Below, piece after piece: positions 18,709 to 27,987 of a DNA stretch of 64,000 nt (position 1 is its first letter; each line of letters starts with the position of its first letter). Position numbers and translations under genes: made by a program. The notes under the pieces are model-generated. The model did no database searches and was not told the origin of the DNA. It saw nothing but the letters and a program-made list of their open reading frames with translations. The DNA is from an uncultured Clostridia bacterium (GTDB taxonomy: Bacteria > Bacillota > Clostridia > Lachnospirales > Lachnospiraceae): the NCBI GenBank assembly GCA_947385955.1, contig CANDNA010000003.1:146100-210099 (forward strand), read 5' to 3'.

Positions 18709-19776
18709 TTATCTTTCCTCAAACTTTCTGTAACGGTCAATCTGAATCTTCTCAAATGTTTCCTCGCTCCGATACACCCGACAGGCCATATCCAGCATAG
18801 GAAACAACAATGCGGCCCCGGTTCCCTCTCCCAGTGCCAGAGAAGCGTCGATCACCGGAGTAAGGCCCAGATGCTTCATCACATACCCCATACATGTCTC
18901 CCGGCTCATATGGGAAGCCAGCATACAGCCGGAAGCCCGCCCGCAGAGCATGGAAGCCGCCAGCGCCGCCACAGCCGATATCATTCCGTCAATCACAACG
19001 GGAATCCCGTACATACAGCCTCCGATAAAGGCGCCTGCCATTCCCGCAATATCAAATCCGCCCACACAGGAAAGTACTTCCAGCACCGGTTTTTCCCATA
19101 ACCGGTATCTGCGGACTGCCCCGTCAATTACATTTTGTTTTTTCAAAAAGCCCTCATCAGAAAGACCCGCGCCTCTGCCAGCAGTCTCTTTGGCAGACAG
19201 ATGCAAAAGCCCCGCTGCCACTGCGCCTGCCGTAGTGGTATTGCCGATTCCCATTTCCCCGGTCCCCAGTATGGTATAGCCCCGGTCCCCAAATTCTTTT
19301 ACAAGCCGGATTCCTGTATCCACTGCCTGAATCACCTGCTCCCGGCTCATGGCCGGTTCCCTGGAAAAGTCTTTGGTACCGTCTGCAATTCTGCGGGAAA
19401 TCATTTCCGGAGCATGCACTGCGTCCCGGATCCCCATATCAACGGCATACACATCGGTGCCGCTGCTCTGGCACATCCGGTTTACACTGGCCTTTCCTCC
19501 TGCAATGTTGTCCGCCACCAGAGCTGTCACATGGCTGTCTGTCTGTGTTACCCCCTGGGCTGTTATCCCATTGTCCGCACAAAATACCAGTATGGCCCGT
19601 CTGCCTACATCCACATCCGCCGTTCCCTGGATGCCTGCGATCCTGATCAGCATATCCTCCAGTCTGCCCAGGCCATGCAGCGGCTTGGCAATCGCATCCC
19701 ATTGCTCCAGCGCCTGTTTTTCAGCTTCCCGGCTGACTGCCTTTCCCAGCCTTTCATAAGGATAATAAGATTCCAA
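18709..19776 (-). CDS. cobT: Nicotinate-nucleotide--dimethylbenzimidazole phosphoribosyltransferase
   Basis: CobT activates the lower-ligand base by making alpha-ribazole phosphate from nicotinate mononucleotide. Seen are the LGRLE segment near residue 35, FCADNGI, GEMGIGNTTTAGAV (about residue 175) and the catalytic-glutamate region ALGEGTGAALLFPMLDMA near the C-terminus. The length is 355 residues. The start is TTG at 19776 in a GGAAGGAAGAGG context; no ATG is available before conserved sequence. It lies 24 bases downstream of cbiA. Confidence 0.94.
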   Translation of the reverse strand: MESYYPYERLGKAVSREAEKQALEQWDAIAKPLHGLGRLEDMLIRIAGIQGTADVDVGRRAILVFCADNGITAQGVTQTDSHVTALVADNIAGGKASVNRMCQSSGTDVYAVDMGIRDAVHAPEMISRRIADGTKDFSREPAMSREQVIQAVDTGIRLVKEFGDRGYTILGTGEMGIGNTTTAGAVAAGLLHLSAKETAGRGAGLSDEGFLKKQNVIDGAVRRYRLWEKPVLEVLSCVGGFDIAGMAGAFIGGCMYGIPVVIDGMISAVAALAASMLCGRASGCMLASHMSRETCMGYVMKHLGLTPVIDASLALGEGTGAALLFPMLDMACRVYRSEETFEKIQIDRYRKFEER

Positions 19777-19800
19777 CCTCTTCCTTCCTTTCCACTTATC

Positions 19801-21174
19801 TTACCACACTCTTTTTTTATGATAACATACTGCCTGTTTCAGAAACCCCTCTGCAAACGCCCGGTTTCCTTCCAGATAAATATGAGGGAACCCTGCGTAC
19901 AGAGTATCTCCTGCCATCCCCGTCATCCATCTGCCTTCTCCGGACGCTTTCTCCGCCAGAAATGCACTTCCCGGATCGCTGCAGTCATAATAATGAAATT
20001 CATGGGCACGTACAGACATCTCCTCTTGTCCGAACAGACGCCCCCTTTGCAGGGACAATTCAATATATCCAAACCGCTCCAGCCCGTTTTTCCTGTATCC
20101 CTGCCCTGAAAATACGCCTGTCATTTCATGGGAAATTTCCGACTCCCCCATCAGACTTTCCTGCAGATACAAAAAACCGCCGCATTCCGCAATGCAGGGC
20201 ATTCCGGAATCCACCGCATCCCGGATGGCCCGGCGCATTTCCTGATTGCGGCACAGATCGCCGGCATACAGTTCCGGATATCCTCCGCAGAGCCAGAGAG
20301 CGTCTGTTCCCTCCGGCAGACGCTTATCTCTGAGGGGACTGAAACAGACGGTCTGGCATCCCATCCGTTCCAGATACCGGAGATTGTCCTCATAAAAAAA
20401 GCAGAAGGCTTCATCCCTGGCTACTCCAATCCGTATCCCCTGCTCCCTGTGGTATGCAGGCTCCTCCGGAAAACCAACCGGCCGGGCCGAATCTGCCAGC
20501 GAAAGCAACAGCTCCCAGTCTATCGTAGATTCTATCTGTCTGTAAAACCGCTCCAGCTTTTCGGAAAATCCCGGGATCTCATCTGCCCCCACCAGACCCA
20601 GATGCCTGCTTTTTAACACAAAAGCATCCTGCCCGGGAATGAATCCCACCGCCTTCAGGCCCATTTCCTCCACACAGGGTTTTAATGCGGCATATCTGGA
20701 TGCGGAAACCCGGTTGAACAAAATACCGGCAATCCGATTGGGCCGTCTGTAATCCAGAAAGCCTTTTATCAGCGCACATACCGACTGTCCCATCCCCGCC
20801 GGATTGACCACAAGCACAACAGGCAGTTCCAGGGTCATGGAAAGCTCATGACAGCTTGCTTTCTCCGTCATACCGATACCGTCGTAATAGCCCATAGCCC
20901 CTTCCACCACAGAAAGATCCGCTCTGGCCTGCTCTGCTGCAAACAGGCGGCAGACGCCTTCCCTTCCGGAAAAAAACAGATCCAGATTGCCGCTTTTATC
21001 TCCGGTCACTTTTCTGTGAAACACAGGATCGATATAATCCGGCCCGCTCTTCCATGCCTGTACTGAAAGGCCCCGTTTCTTCAGACCGTACAGGATACCA
21101 CAGACCGCCGTTGTCTTTCCGCAGCCGCTTCCGCTTCCGGCAATCATAATCCGTTTTCCGGTCAGTGTCCCCAT
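19801..21174 (-). CDS. cbiA: Cobyrinate a,c-diamide synthase
   Basis: CbiA amidates the a and c acetate groups of cobyrinate with glutamine and ATP. The 457-residue protein has an N-terminal P-loop (GSGSGCGKTTAVCGIL), the VVEGAMGYYDG segment (about residue 90) and a C-terminal glutamine amidotransferase domain with nucleophile context IAECGGFLYLQ (about residue 330). An AGAGGA site precedes the ATG. It sits 12 bases after cbiET. Confidence 0.95.
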   Translation of the reverse strand: MGTLTGKRIMIAGSGSGCGKTTAVCGILYGLKKRGLSVQAWKSGPDYIDPVFHRKVTGDKSGNLDLFFSGREGVCRLFAAEQARADLSVVEGAMGYYDGIGMTEKASCHELSMTLELPVVLVVNPAGMGQSVCALIKGFLDYRRPNRIAGILFNRVSASRYAALKPCVEEMGLKAVGFIPGQDAFVLKSRHLGLVGADEIPGFSEKLERFYRQIESTIDWELLLSLADSARPVGFPEEPAYHREQGIRIGVARDEAFCFFYEDNLRYLERMGCQTVCFSPLRDKRLPEGTDALWLCGGYPELYAGDLCRNQEMRRAIRDAVDSGMPCIAECGGFLYLQESLMGESEISHEMTGVFSGQGYRKNGLERFGYIELSLQRGRLFGQEEMSVRAHEFHYYDCSDPGSAFLAEKASGEGRWMTGMAGDTLYAGFPHIYLEGNRAFAEGFLKQAVCYHKKRVW

Positions 21175-21186
21175 ATTGTCATCCTC

Positions 21187-22413
21187 TTACAGACCGCTGC
21201 CGTCTGCTGATACAATAAAGACCGGATTCTGGCCGTCCATCAGATGCTGGCCTGCAATCTCCCGTCCTCTCACCGCTGTGATCTGTGTGATTTCCATATG
21301 CTCCAGATGATATTTTTTCACCAGCTCTAAAACCTCACTGAGTGATTCCAGAGAAATCAGATTCATTACAATATGTACTCTGGCATTTTTGGACAGCACT
21401 GCTTTCAGGATGCCTTCCTTTTCCCGTCTGCTTCCTCCGATAAATACCGCATCCGGGGCCGGCAGCGGCGTCAGGGCATCCGGGGCGTTGCCTTCCACAA
21501 TTTCCAGATTGTCCGCAATAAATTTTTCTTTGTTGGCCCGCAAAAGCTCCAGTGCGCGGGAACTGCTTTCAATCGCATAGACGCTGCCCCTCCAGGCCTG
21601 TGCCGCCATTTCTACGGAAACCGAGCCTGTCCCTGCCCCGATGTCATAGGCAATGGCATTTTCTTTCAGATGCAGCCTGCTCATTGTTACCGCCCGCACT
21701 TCACTTTTGGTCATAGGCGCCTGCCCCCGGACAAATTCATCATCCGAAATCCCGAAAGAAGCCGAGGCGCAGGCAGCCTGTTCATTGAGAATAAACAGAA
21801 CGCTCAGTGCATGCTCCAGTTCATCCAGACGCTCTTTCTTTTCCATCAGTTCTCCGGCCATAGCCGTAACGATCTTCTCATCCGGATAGGACAGACGGAT
21901 GCCAATTGTCAGCACACAGGTATCCAGCCCCGCCATACACAGCTTTTCCACAATCCCCCGCAGACTGCCTCCCATCAGAAGAAACGTCTTTTCATGGGTT
22001 TTTACTGCCTGTATCCAGTTTTCCTTTCTGCCGTGCAGGCTGACAATACAGGCATCCTGCCAGGCAATACCGCTTTTGGCCGACAGATATGAGATACTGG
22101 AAATACCGGCCATAATCTGAACCTCATATCGTTTCTCCAGCAGGGCCAGGATGCCTTTTGTCCCGCTGAAAAAACCGCTGTCTCCCGACATACAGATGGC
22201 AATATGCTCTCCCTGTGCCTGTTCGATCATTGACAGGATTTCCTTACCGTCACAGGTTTCCTGATACTGCCCCTTGCAGTTTTTGGGCAGTGTGCCCCGC
22301 ATCCGCTTTGCCCCGATGATCAGATCCGCCTCCAGCAGGGCACATCTTGCTTCTTTGGTCAGCAGATTCGGATTTCCCATACCGATTCCCACGATACTGA
22401 TATGCTTGCTCAT
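21187..22413 (-). CDS. cbiET: CbiE-CbiT fusion: cobalt-precorrin C5/C15-methyltransferase and decarboxylase
   Basis: Residues 1 to about 205 are a CbiE-type tetrapyrrole methylase (GIGMGNPNLLTKEA; CMSGDSGFFSGTKGIL). Residues about 215-408 are a CbiT domain with the SAM loop YDIGAGTGSVSVEMA and the entry motif GQAPMTKSEVR. The fused protein methylates C5 and C15 and decarboxylates the acetate at C12, as in aerobic CobL. Its ATG overlaps the stop of the cbiH-cbiJ gene by four bases. Confidence 0.93.
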   Translation of the reverse strand: MSKHISIVGIGMGNPNLLTKEARCALLEADLIIGAKRMRGTLPKNCKGQYQETCDGKEILSMIEQAQGEHIAICMSGDSGFFSGTKGILALLEKRYEVQIMAGISSISYLSAKSGIAWQDACIVSLHGRKENWIQAVKTHEKTFLLMGGSLRGIVEKLCMAGLDTCVLTIGIRLSYPDEKIVTAMAGELMEKKERLDELEHALSVLFILNEQAACASASFGISDDEFVRGQAPMTKSEVRAVTMSRLHLKENAIAYDIGAGTGSVSVEMAAQAWRGSVYAIESSSRALELLRANKEKFIADNLEIVEGNAPDALTPLPAPDAVFIGGSRREKEGILKAVLSKNARVHIVMNLISLESLSEVLELVKKYHLEHMEITQITAVRGREIAGQHLMDGQNPVFIVSADGSGL

Positions 22414-23969
22414 TTTAACTCCTCCAATATCTCCATTGCTTCTTCCAGGCTGATGCCCGTTTCTTTCTGATTTTTCTTTATGACCAGAAGCGTCACGCCG
22501 GTACGTCTGGCCGCATTCTGTTTTTCATAAAAGCCGCCCGCTGCCCCGGACTGCTTTGTCACCATCCACTGAATGTCAAATTCCCGGATATATCCGATGT
22601 TCATCTCTTCGGAAAAAGGCCCCTGCATCGCAGACAGATGCCTGCCGGTAATCCCCAGCTCCACACAGGCGGCAATGGTTTTTGCATCCGGCAGGACCCG
22701 TACATACAGCCGCTCCCGGTAATCCGGCAGCGCCGTATAAAAGGGCAGATCTTTGCTCCCGGTTGTCACCAGTATGTTGCCTTCCCGGTTTTGCAAAAAG
22801 GAAACCGCCTCTTTTATGCTGTCAAAGCAGAGGGCTTCCGGCATACTATCCTGCTCCGGCAGCGTCCGACGGATTCTGTGGCAGGGGATCCCGGCCGCCG
22901 TACAGGCAGCCCGGATATGTTCCGTAACTTCCAGGGCAAAAGGATGGGTGGCATCCAGTACTGCCACAGGCCTCTCCCGGCGCATGATCTCTTCCATTTC
23001 CTGTCGGGTCAGCCTGCCTGTGTGTATCTGCTGCTCCTGATTCTCCCTGCTCTCCAATATCCGGCAGCCATAGTCCGTGGCCACATAGACGGAAACCGGA
23101 ATGCCCTGTTCCCTGCAATGTTCATACAGCAGCCGTCCTTCGGTGGTTCCTCCGAAAATCATCACCCGGCCAAAAGCCGATGCCGTATTCTCCTCTGTCT
23201 GCCGCCTCTTTCCCGCTCTGTTTTCCCGCAGGCATGACTGCACCGTCCGGTATCCCCGCGGCGTTACCATACGCTCTCCTATCCGCAGCGTGGAAGAACT
23301 GCCGATGTAAACGGTGGTAAACATATCTGCCTGAAACTCCCGCAACTCCCTCAGGGAAAGTACCCCGGCTGCTTCCCCTTCCCGTCCGATATTTTTTGCA
23401 TACCCGCAGACTGTTTCCGGACTGCGGTATGCCAATATGATATCACAGGCGGCTTTCAGATAGTCCGCCCTTTTTTTGCTGGAAGGATTGTACAGGCATA
23501 TGACCATATCTCCTCTGGCGGCAAAGCGCAGCCGGTCCTCAATTACCGCCGGATCGGTCAGCAGATCGCTCAGACTGATCACTGCAAAATCGTGCCCCAG
23601 CGGGGCCCCCAGAAGCGCTCCTCCGCTGCTGGCTGCCGTGACCCCGGGAATCACTCTGATCTCCGGAGGCTTCTCCATCTCCCCGGAAAGCTGAAAGACC
23701 AGACCGGCCAGCCCATAGATACCCGCATCCCCGCTGCATACCAATGCGGTTTCTTTTCCGTCTGCCGCCTGGCAGAGCGCCCACCGGCACCGCTCAGTCT
23801 CCTGTTTCATAGGCGTACTGTAATATTGCTTTTCCGGAAACCGTTCCTGTAAAAGCCCGATATAAACCGTATAACCGGCTATGATTTCACATTTCTCCAG
23901 AACCGCCTCCGCCTCCGCCGTCATGCCCTCCGGCTTTCCCGGCCCGATTCCCACGAGATACAAACACAT
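22410..23969 (-). CDS. CbiH-CbiJ fusion: C17-methyltransferase and precorrin-6A reductase
   Basis: Residues 1 to about 245 form a CbiH/CobJ methylase (GIGPGKPEGMTAEA; CSGDAGIYGLAGLV; YNPSSKKRADYL), which drives ring contraction. After a linker of about 25 residues, a CbiJ/CobK reductase follows (MIFGGTTEGRLLYEHC; DATHPFALEVTEHI; LVTTGSKDL). I start it at 23969, where GAGGAAAG precedes the ATG; an upstream ATG pair at 24005 overlaps cbiG and lacks a site. The product is 519 residues. Confidence 0.9.
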   Translation of the reverse strand: MCLYLVGIGPGKPEGMTAEAEAVLEKCEIIAGYTVYIGLLQERFPEKQYYSTPMKQETERCRWALCQAADGKETALVCSGDAGIYGLAGLVFQLSGEMEKPPEIRVIPGVTAASSGGALLGAPLGHDFAVISLSDLLTDPAVIEDRLRFAARGDMVICLYNPSSKKRADYLKAACDIILAYRSPETVCGYAKNIGREGEAAGVLSLRELREFQADMFTTVYIGSSSTLRIGERMVTPRGYRTVQSCLRENRAGKRRQTEENTASAFGRVMIFGGTTEGRLLYEHCREQGIPVSVYVATDYGCRILESRENQEQQIHTGRLTRQEMEEIMRRERPVAVLDATHPFALEVTEHIRAACTAAGIPCHRIRRTLPEQDSMPEALCFDSIKEAVSFLQNREGNILVTTGSKDLPFYTALPDYRERLYVRVLPDAKTIAACVELGITGRHLSAMQGPFSEEMNIGYIREFDIQWMVTKQSGAAGGFYEKQNAARRTGVTLLVIKKNQKETGISLEEAMEILEELK

Positions 23970-24001
23970 ATTCTTTCCTCTTTTATCCGGTTCCTTCCGC
24001 A

Positions 24002-25117
24002 TCATATTGACAACCGGGTTTCAAATCCCAGATGCAATGTCCTCTCACAGACTGCAAGGGTGATGCCGTTTCCGCTCTGCTTGTCCACCAGCCGCCTCCC
24101 TGCCCCGCTGCCCAGACAGGCGCTCCGTTCACACACATTGTCCACCCCCATATGGGACAGTGTAAAATCAGACGAGGCAAATCTGCCGGGCGCTCCTGAA
24201 AGCTGTTCTGCTGTAAAAGTACGAAAAGGGACCCCCAGGGAGGCTGCCAGCTTCTGCAGTCCCTCTTCCCCGGATTTTGCATCAATGGAACAGAGCAGCC
24301 CCACCCGTTCCACGGGCAGATGATACCGCTCTAAGGTATTGTATAAAAAAGCCTCCAGCTCAGCAAAAGACTTTCCCCTTCTGCAGCCCATACCCACCAC
24401 CAGATCCATCGGCAGCAGATGGCAGAGTACCGGAAACCGTGCGGTCCACTTTGGACACCTGCCGGCCGCCACAATCACTGCTTCGACCCCGTCCCGGCAG
24501 GCTGCTTTTGGTTCGCTGTTTTCCGGATCCGTCAGATGCAGCAGTCCCTCCGGCAGCTTTCCGGAAACGGGAAGCGTGGAAAAAAATCCAACCCGCTCCC
24601 CTGCCAGCAGCCGGACCGATATTTCGGCAGCAGCCCTGGGATCCATAATCCGCAGCCCGTACCGCACGGCCCATTCATCCACTGCAAAAACACCGTTTCT
24701 GTCTGTGGCTGTGGTAATCACGGGTACCGCATCCAGAATATGCGCCACAAGCCCGGCAAAAGCATTGGCCCCGCCCACATGGCCGGACAACAGGGAAACC
24801 ACAAACGTACCACACTCATCCACCGCCAGCACACCCGGATCTGTCAGTTTACTTTCTATGTAAGGGGCAATTGCCCGCACGGCAATCCCGCAGGCTCCCA
24901 CAAACAACAGAATGTCCTTTGTGCGGAACAGTCTGCCCGTAATCTCATACAGACCGGCAAAGGAACCAAGCCCTTCCATCCGGTATCTCCCGGGCAGATA
25001 TCCCTCCGCTTCCAGTTTTTCTCCGGTTTCTGTTTCCCGATCCTGAAACGCCGCCAGCAGCCTCCCGGCAAGCCTGCCGCCCCGCTCCGAACATGCCACA
25101 ATCCCAATCCGTATCAT
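24002..25117 (-). CDS. cbiG: Cobalt-precorrin-5A hydrolase
   Basis: CbiG opens the delta-lactone and releases acetaldehyde in the anaerobic pathway. The 371-residue protein shows the N-terminal FVGACGIAVRAIAPYIESK region (about residue 62), LLSGHVGGAN (about 110), and the C-terminal CbiG domain with GMGCRRGK (about 240) and a SIDAKSGEEGLQ segment. The start at 25117 has AAGGAGAG; 24 upstream codons overlapping cbiF have no support. It follows cbiF by 25 bases. Confidence 0.92.
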   Translation of the reverse strand: MIRIGIVACSERGGRLAGRLLAAFQDRETETGEKLEAEGYLPGRYRMEGLGSFAGLYEITGRLFRTKDILLFVGACGIAVRAIAPYIESKLTDPGVLAVDECGTFVVSLLSGHVGGANAFAGLVAHILDAVPVITTATDRNGVFAVDEWAVRYGLRIMDPRAAAEISVRLLAGERVGFFSTLPVSGKLPEGLLHLTDPENSEPKAACRDGVEAVIVAAGRCPKWTARFPVLCHLLPMDLVVGMGCRRGKSFAELEAFLYNTLERYHLPVERVGLLCSIDAKSGEEGLQKLAASLGVPFRTFTAEQLSGAPGRFASSDFTLSHMGVDNVCERSACLGSGAGRRLVDKQSGNGITLAVCERTLHLGFETRLSI

Positions 25118-25142
25118 CCGGCCCTCTCCTTTTCCCCGCCTC

Positions 25143-25895
25143 TCAGGGCTTTGTCCCTGCCCTGAAGGCTGTGGAAAAATCCGGGGCATACAGACGGGAC
25201 AATTCGTAACTGCCGTTTAAAAAGTCTCCCACCACAACCAATGCCGTTCTGTCAATCCCGTTTTCCTCTGCCAGTTCCGGCAGACGGCCCAGGGTGCCTC
25301 TGATGATCTTTTCCTCTTCCCAGGTGGCCTTGTATACAATGGCACAGGGAGTCTCCTCTCTGTAGGCACCCTTCAGCAGCTCTTCCCGTACCTGTTCCAG
25401 CAGTCCCGCACTCAGAAACAGTACCATAGACGCGCCGTGGGAGGCCAGATCTGCCAGACGTTCCGGCACCTTTGTCCTGCCTTCCGCTCTTGTGATGATG
25501 ACTGACTGAGTCAATCCGGGCAATGTATACTCTGTTTTCAAGGAGGCAGCCGCTCCGCAGAAGCTGCTGACACCGGGACAGATCTCAAACCCGATCCCCC
25601 GTGCCCGAAGTCCGTCCATCTGTTCCTGAATGGCTCCATACAGACAGGGATCCCCGGTATGCAGCCGGACAATCTCCATTCCCCGGGCCGCTCCCTGCTC
25701 CATCACATCCAGAAGTTCGGTATGGGTCATCTCCGCGCTGTTATAAATTTTACAAGCCTCACCGGCATATTCCAGAAGCGCCGGATTGACCAGAGAACCC
25801 GCATAGATAATCACATCCGCACGGGCAAGCAGTTCCTGTCCCCGTACGGTAATCAGATCCTTCGCCCCCGGCCCTGCACCTACAAAATAAATCAT
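25143..25895 (-). CDS. cbiF: Cobalt-precorrin-4 C11-methyltransferase
   Basis: This tetrapyrrole methylase has FVGAGPGAKDLITVRG at the N-terminus, AGSLVNPALL (about 33), LHTGDPCLYGAIQEQM (about 78), and CPGVSSFCGAAASL. These match CbiF/CobM rather than CbiL, CbiE or CbiH. The start at 25895 has AAAGGAA upstream; the open frame extends 36 codons further but overlaps cbiD. The product is 250 residues, normal for the family. Confidence 0.93.
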   Translation of the reverse strand: MIYFVGAGPGAKDLITVRGQELLARADVIIYAGSLVNPALLEYAGEACKIYNSAEMTHTELLDVMEQGAARGMEIVRLHTGDPCLYGAIQEQMDGLRARGIGFEICPGVSSFCGAAASLKTEYTLPGLTQSVIITRAEGRTKVPERLADLASHGASMVLFLSAGLLEQVREELLKGAYREETPCAIVYKATWEEEKIIRGTLGRLPELAEENGIDRTALVVVGDFLNGSYELSRLYAPDFSTAFRAGTKP

Positions 25896-25905
25896 AGCAT
25901 TCCTT

Positions 25906-27072
25906 TCAGTTCTCATTTCCGTCTGACAGGCTATGCTGCTCTTCTCTGATCCGGGCAAGCAGCTCCTGTGCCATATCCGTCTGTCCCAATACTCCATATA
26001 CATTGGAAAATACCACGGCCCCGGTCATCATTTTTTCATATGCCCGCCTGTTCAGATAAAATGAAATCTTCTTCATTAATATTTCCATCACAGGAGCCGT
26101 CATCCCCGCTTCCTGCAGGATGGCCACCGCCCCGTCCGTGGTCACGCAGGCCATAATGGCCTTTAAGAGTTTTGTTTCCGCCCCCGCTTCCAGCGCACAG
26201 GCACAGAGCACCTCCATCCTGGCATCCCCGTACCGGGAATGGGTATTCATAATACCGGCCCCCAGTTTGACCAGCTTACCTAAATGCCCCACAAGCAGCA
26301 GTCCTTCCATCCGGCAGGCCGGCGCCATATCAATGGCATCTCCGATAAAATTGCTGCATTTTACAGTGTATCGCAGATCCAGTCCCAGTACGTCCCCGAT
26401 AAAATGCATGCCATAGTTGCCCGGTGTCAGGATGCAGATACGCCGCCCGGCGGCTGCCTGCATACGCATCTCCAGAAAAATGGTATCCACCAGCGCTTTC
26501 TCACTCATGGGTTCCACGATGCCGCTGGTACCCAGAATGGAAATCCCTCCTTTGATGCCAAGTGCCGGATTCAGGGTCTTTGCTGCTGCGGCTTCTCCTT
26601 CCGGAGCAGAAATCGTTACAGTAAGGCCGCCCTCATACCCCTGCTCCTCCATTACCGCTTCCACAGCTTCCCGGATCATCCTGCGGGGTGTGCTGTTGAT
26701 GGCATAGCTGCCTGGCGCCTGTTCCAGCCCTTCTGCCGTTACGATTCCGATGCCCTTTCCACCTGTAATGCGGACTCCTGGCCTGCTTTCCTTTTTCACT
26801 TCCGCAACGATCAGGATACCGTCGGTGACATCCACATCATCCCCGCCGTCTTTCCGGATCCCGCAGGAGACCCCCTCTTTGGTATAAACCAGCCCTTCCG
26901 GTTTCAGAGTCAGTACCACGCCGCCCGGCGTGGTCAGTGTTACCTCCGTCATAACTTCTCCGGACAGCAGCAGCCGGGCCGCTGCCCCGGCAGCCGCCGC
27001 ACTGCAGGAACCTGTGGTATAACCGCACCGCAGCTTTTTTTTATCTTTGTATCTGTAAGTCTCCGGTTTCAT
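25906..27072 (-). CDS. cbiD: Cobalt-precorrin-5B C1-methyltransferase
   Basis: CbiD methylates C1 in the anaerobic route. The family entry motif CGYTTGSCSAAAAGAA is at about residues 16-31, followed by GIGIVTAEGL and the later LGTSGIVEPMSEKAL and TPGNYGMHF segments. I use ATG at 27072; the longer frame would start at a TTG. The gene is 388 residues and begins 13 bases after the degV stop. It is the most upstream cob gene of the block. Confidence 0.94.
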   Translation of the reverse strand: MKPETYRYKDKKKLRCGYTTGSCSAAAAGAAARLLLSGEVMTEVTLTTPGGVVLTLKPEGLVYTKEGVSCGIRKDGGDDVDVTDGILIVAEVKKESRPGVRITGGKGIGIVTAEGLEQAPGSYAINSTPRRMIREAVEAVMEEQGYEGGLTVTISAPEGEAAAAKTLNPALGIKGGISILGTSGIVEPMSEKALVDTIFLEMRMQAAAGRRICILTPGNYGMHFIGDVLGLDLRYTVKCSNFIGDAIDMAPACRMEGLLLVGHLGKLVKLGAGIMNTHSRYGDARMEVLCACALEAGAETKLLKAIMACVTTDGAVAILQEAGMTAPVMEILMKKISFYLNRRAYEKMMTGAVVFSNVYGVLGQTDMAQELLARIREEQHSLSDGNEN

Positions 27073-27085
27073 CCGCTTACCACTG

Positions 27086-27946
27086 TCACACGGAAATCTT
27101 CTGCGCACAGGCAAGGGCCAGTGCGCCGGGCCCCAAGTGGCAGCCGATACTCAGTGACAGACGCTGAATTTCAATCTGATTTCCCGGAAACTCGCTGCGC
27201 AGCTCTTCCCGGAATGCCAGTGCGCCCTCCTCATCATGGCTGTGGGCAATGTACAGTTTCACCCGTTCGCTGCTCCCGCCGAACCGCCTGGCAATATCAT
27301 TCTGTACCGCATTTATCATGACTGCTTTGCCCTGTGCCCTGGTTCTTGCTTTGGCAAAGGCATCCAGTTTTTCTCCCTGAATCTGCAAAACAGGCTTCAG
27401 CCGCAGGATATTGCCCAGAGCCGCAGCCGCAGGCGTAATGCGCCCGCCCCGTCTCAGATAGGTCAGCGTATCCAGCATAATATAAATACTGGAGTGGAAC
27501 TTGTCCTGCTCCAGAAAATCCCGGATCTCTCCTGCGCTCATGCCACGGCTCCCGGCCAGATACAATGCGTCCTCCACACTGCTTCTCTGGGTTACGGAAA
27601 TCCGCTGATTATCCACAACAAATACCCGGCCCTCATAGTCCTGCGCCAGAAGCCGGGCCGTCTGACAGGAACCGGAAAGCCCGCTGGACATGGGAATGTA
27701 GACCAGTGCTTCGCAGGTTTCCAGCACCCGGTCCCAAAGTCCTGTCACTTCCTCCGGCGCAGGCTGGGATGTACTGATAGTCTCTCCGGCCGCCATTCTC
27801 TGGTAAAATACATCCTGCGTCAGATCTTTCTCTTCATAATAGGTGTCATCCTCTATCATAAACGGCATGGGCAGCACATATACCCCCATTGCCTTTGCTT
27901 CCTCCTGTGTAATACCGCTGTTACTGTCTGTTACAATTCCAATCAC
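27086..27946 (-). CDS. DegV family fatty-acid-binding protein
   Basis: DegV proteins bind a fatty acid and work as FakB-type partners of a FakA kinase; a FakA-like gene lies at 37701. Motifs include GIVTDSNSGIT at the N-terminus, STSQPAP (about residue 62), PMSSGLSGSCQTA and the C-terminal GCHLGPGALAL. I prefer GTG at 27946, because it follows AAGGAAAGGAAAC and places the conserved strand at the start; an ATG ten codons upstream lacks a site. The product is 286 residues. It lies between recG and cbiD. Confidence 0.88.
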   Translation of the reverse strand: MIGIVTDSNSGITQEEAKAMGVYVLPMPFMIEDDTYYEEKDLTQDVFYQRMAAGETISTSQPAPEEVTGLWDRVLETCEALVYIPMSSGLSGSCQTARLLAQDYEGRVFVVDNQRISVTQRSSVEDALYLAGSRGMSAGEIRDFLEQDKFHSSIYIMLDTLTYLRRGGRITPAAAALGNILRLKPVLQIQGEKLDAFAKARTRAQGKAVMINAVQNDIARRFGGSSERVKLYIAHSHDEEGALAFREELRSEFPGNQIEIQRLSLSIGCHLGPGALALACAQKISV

Positions 27947-27987
27947 GTTTCCTTTCCTTTCCGCCTGTTTTCCCATATATTTTACGT

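Noticed and set aside
27073..27114. Longer cbiD reading frame beginning at 27114
   Set aside because: It would start at a TTG inside degV with no ribosome site, while ATG at 27072 gives the family-typical N-terminus.
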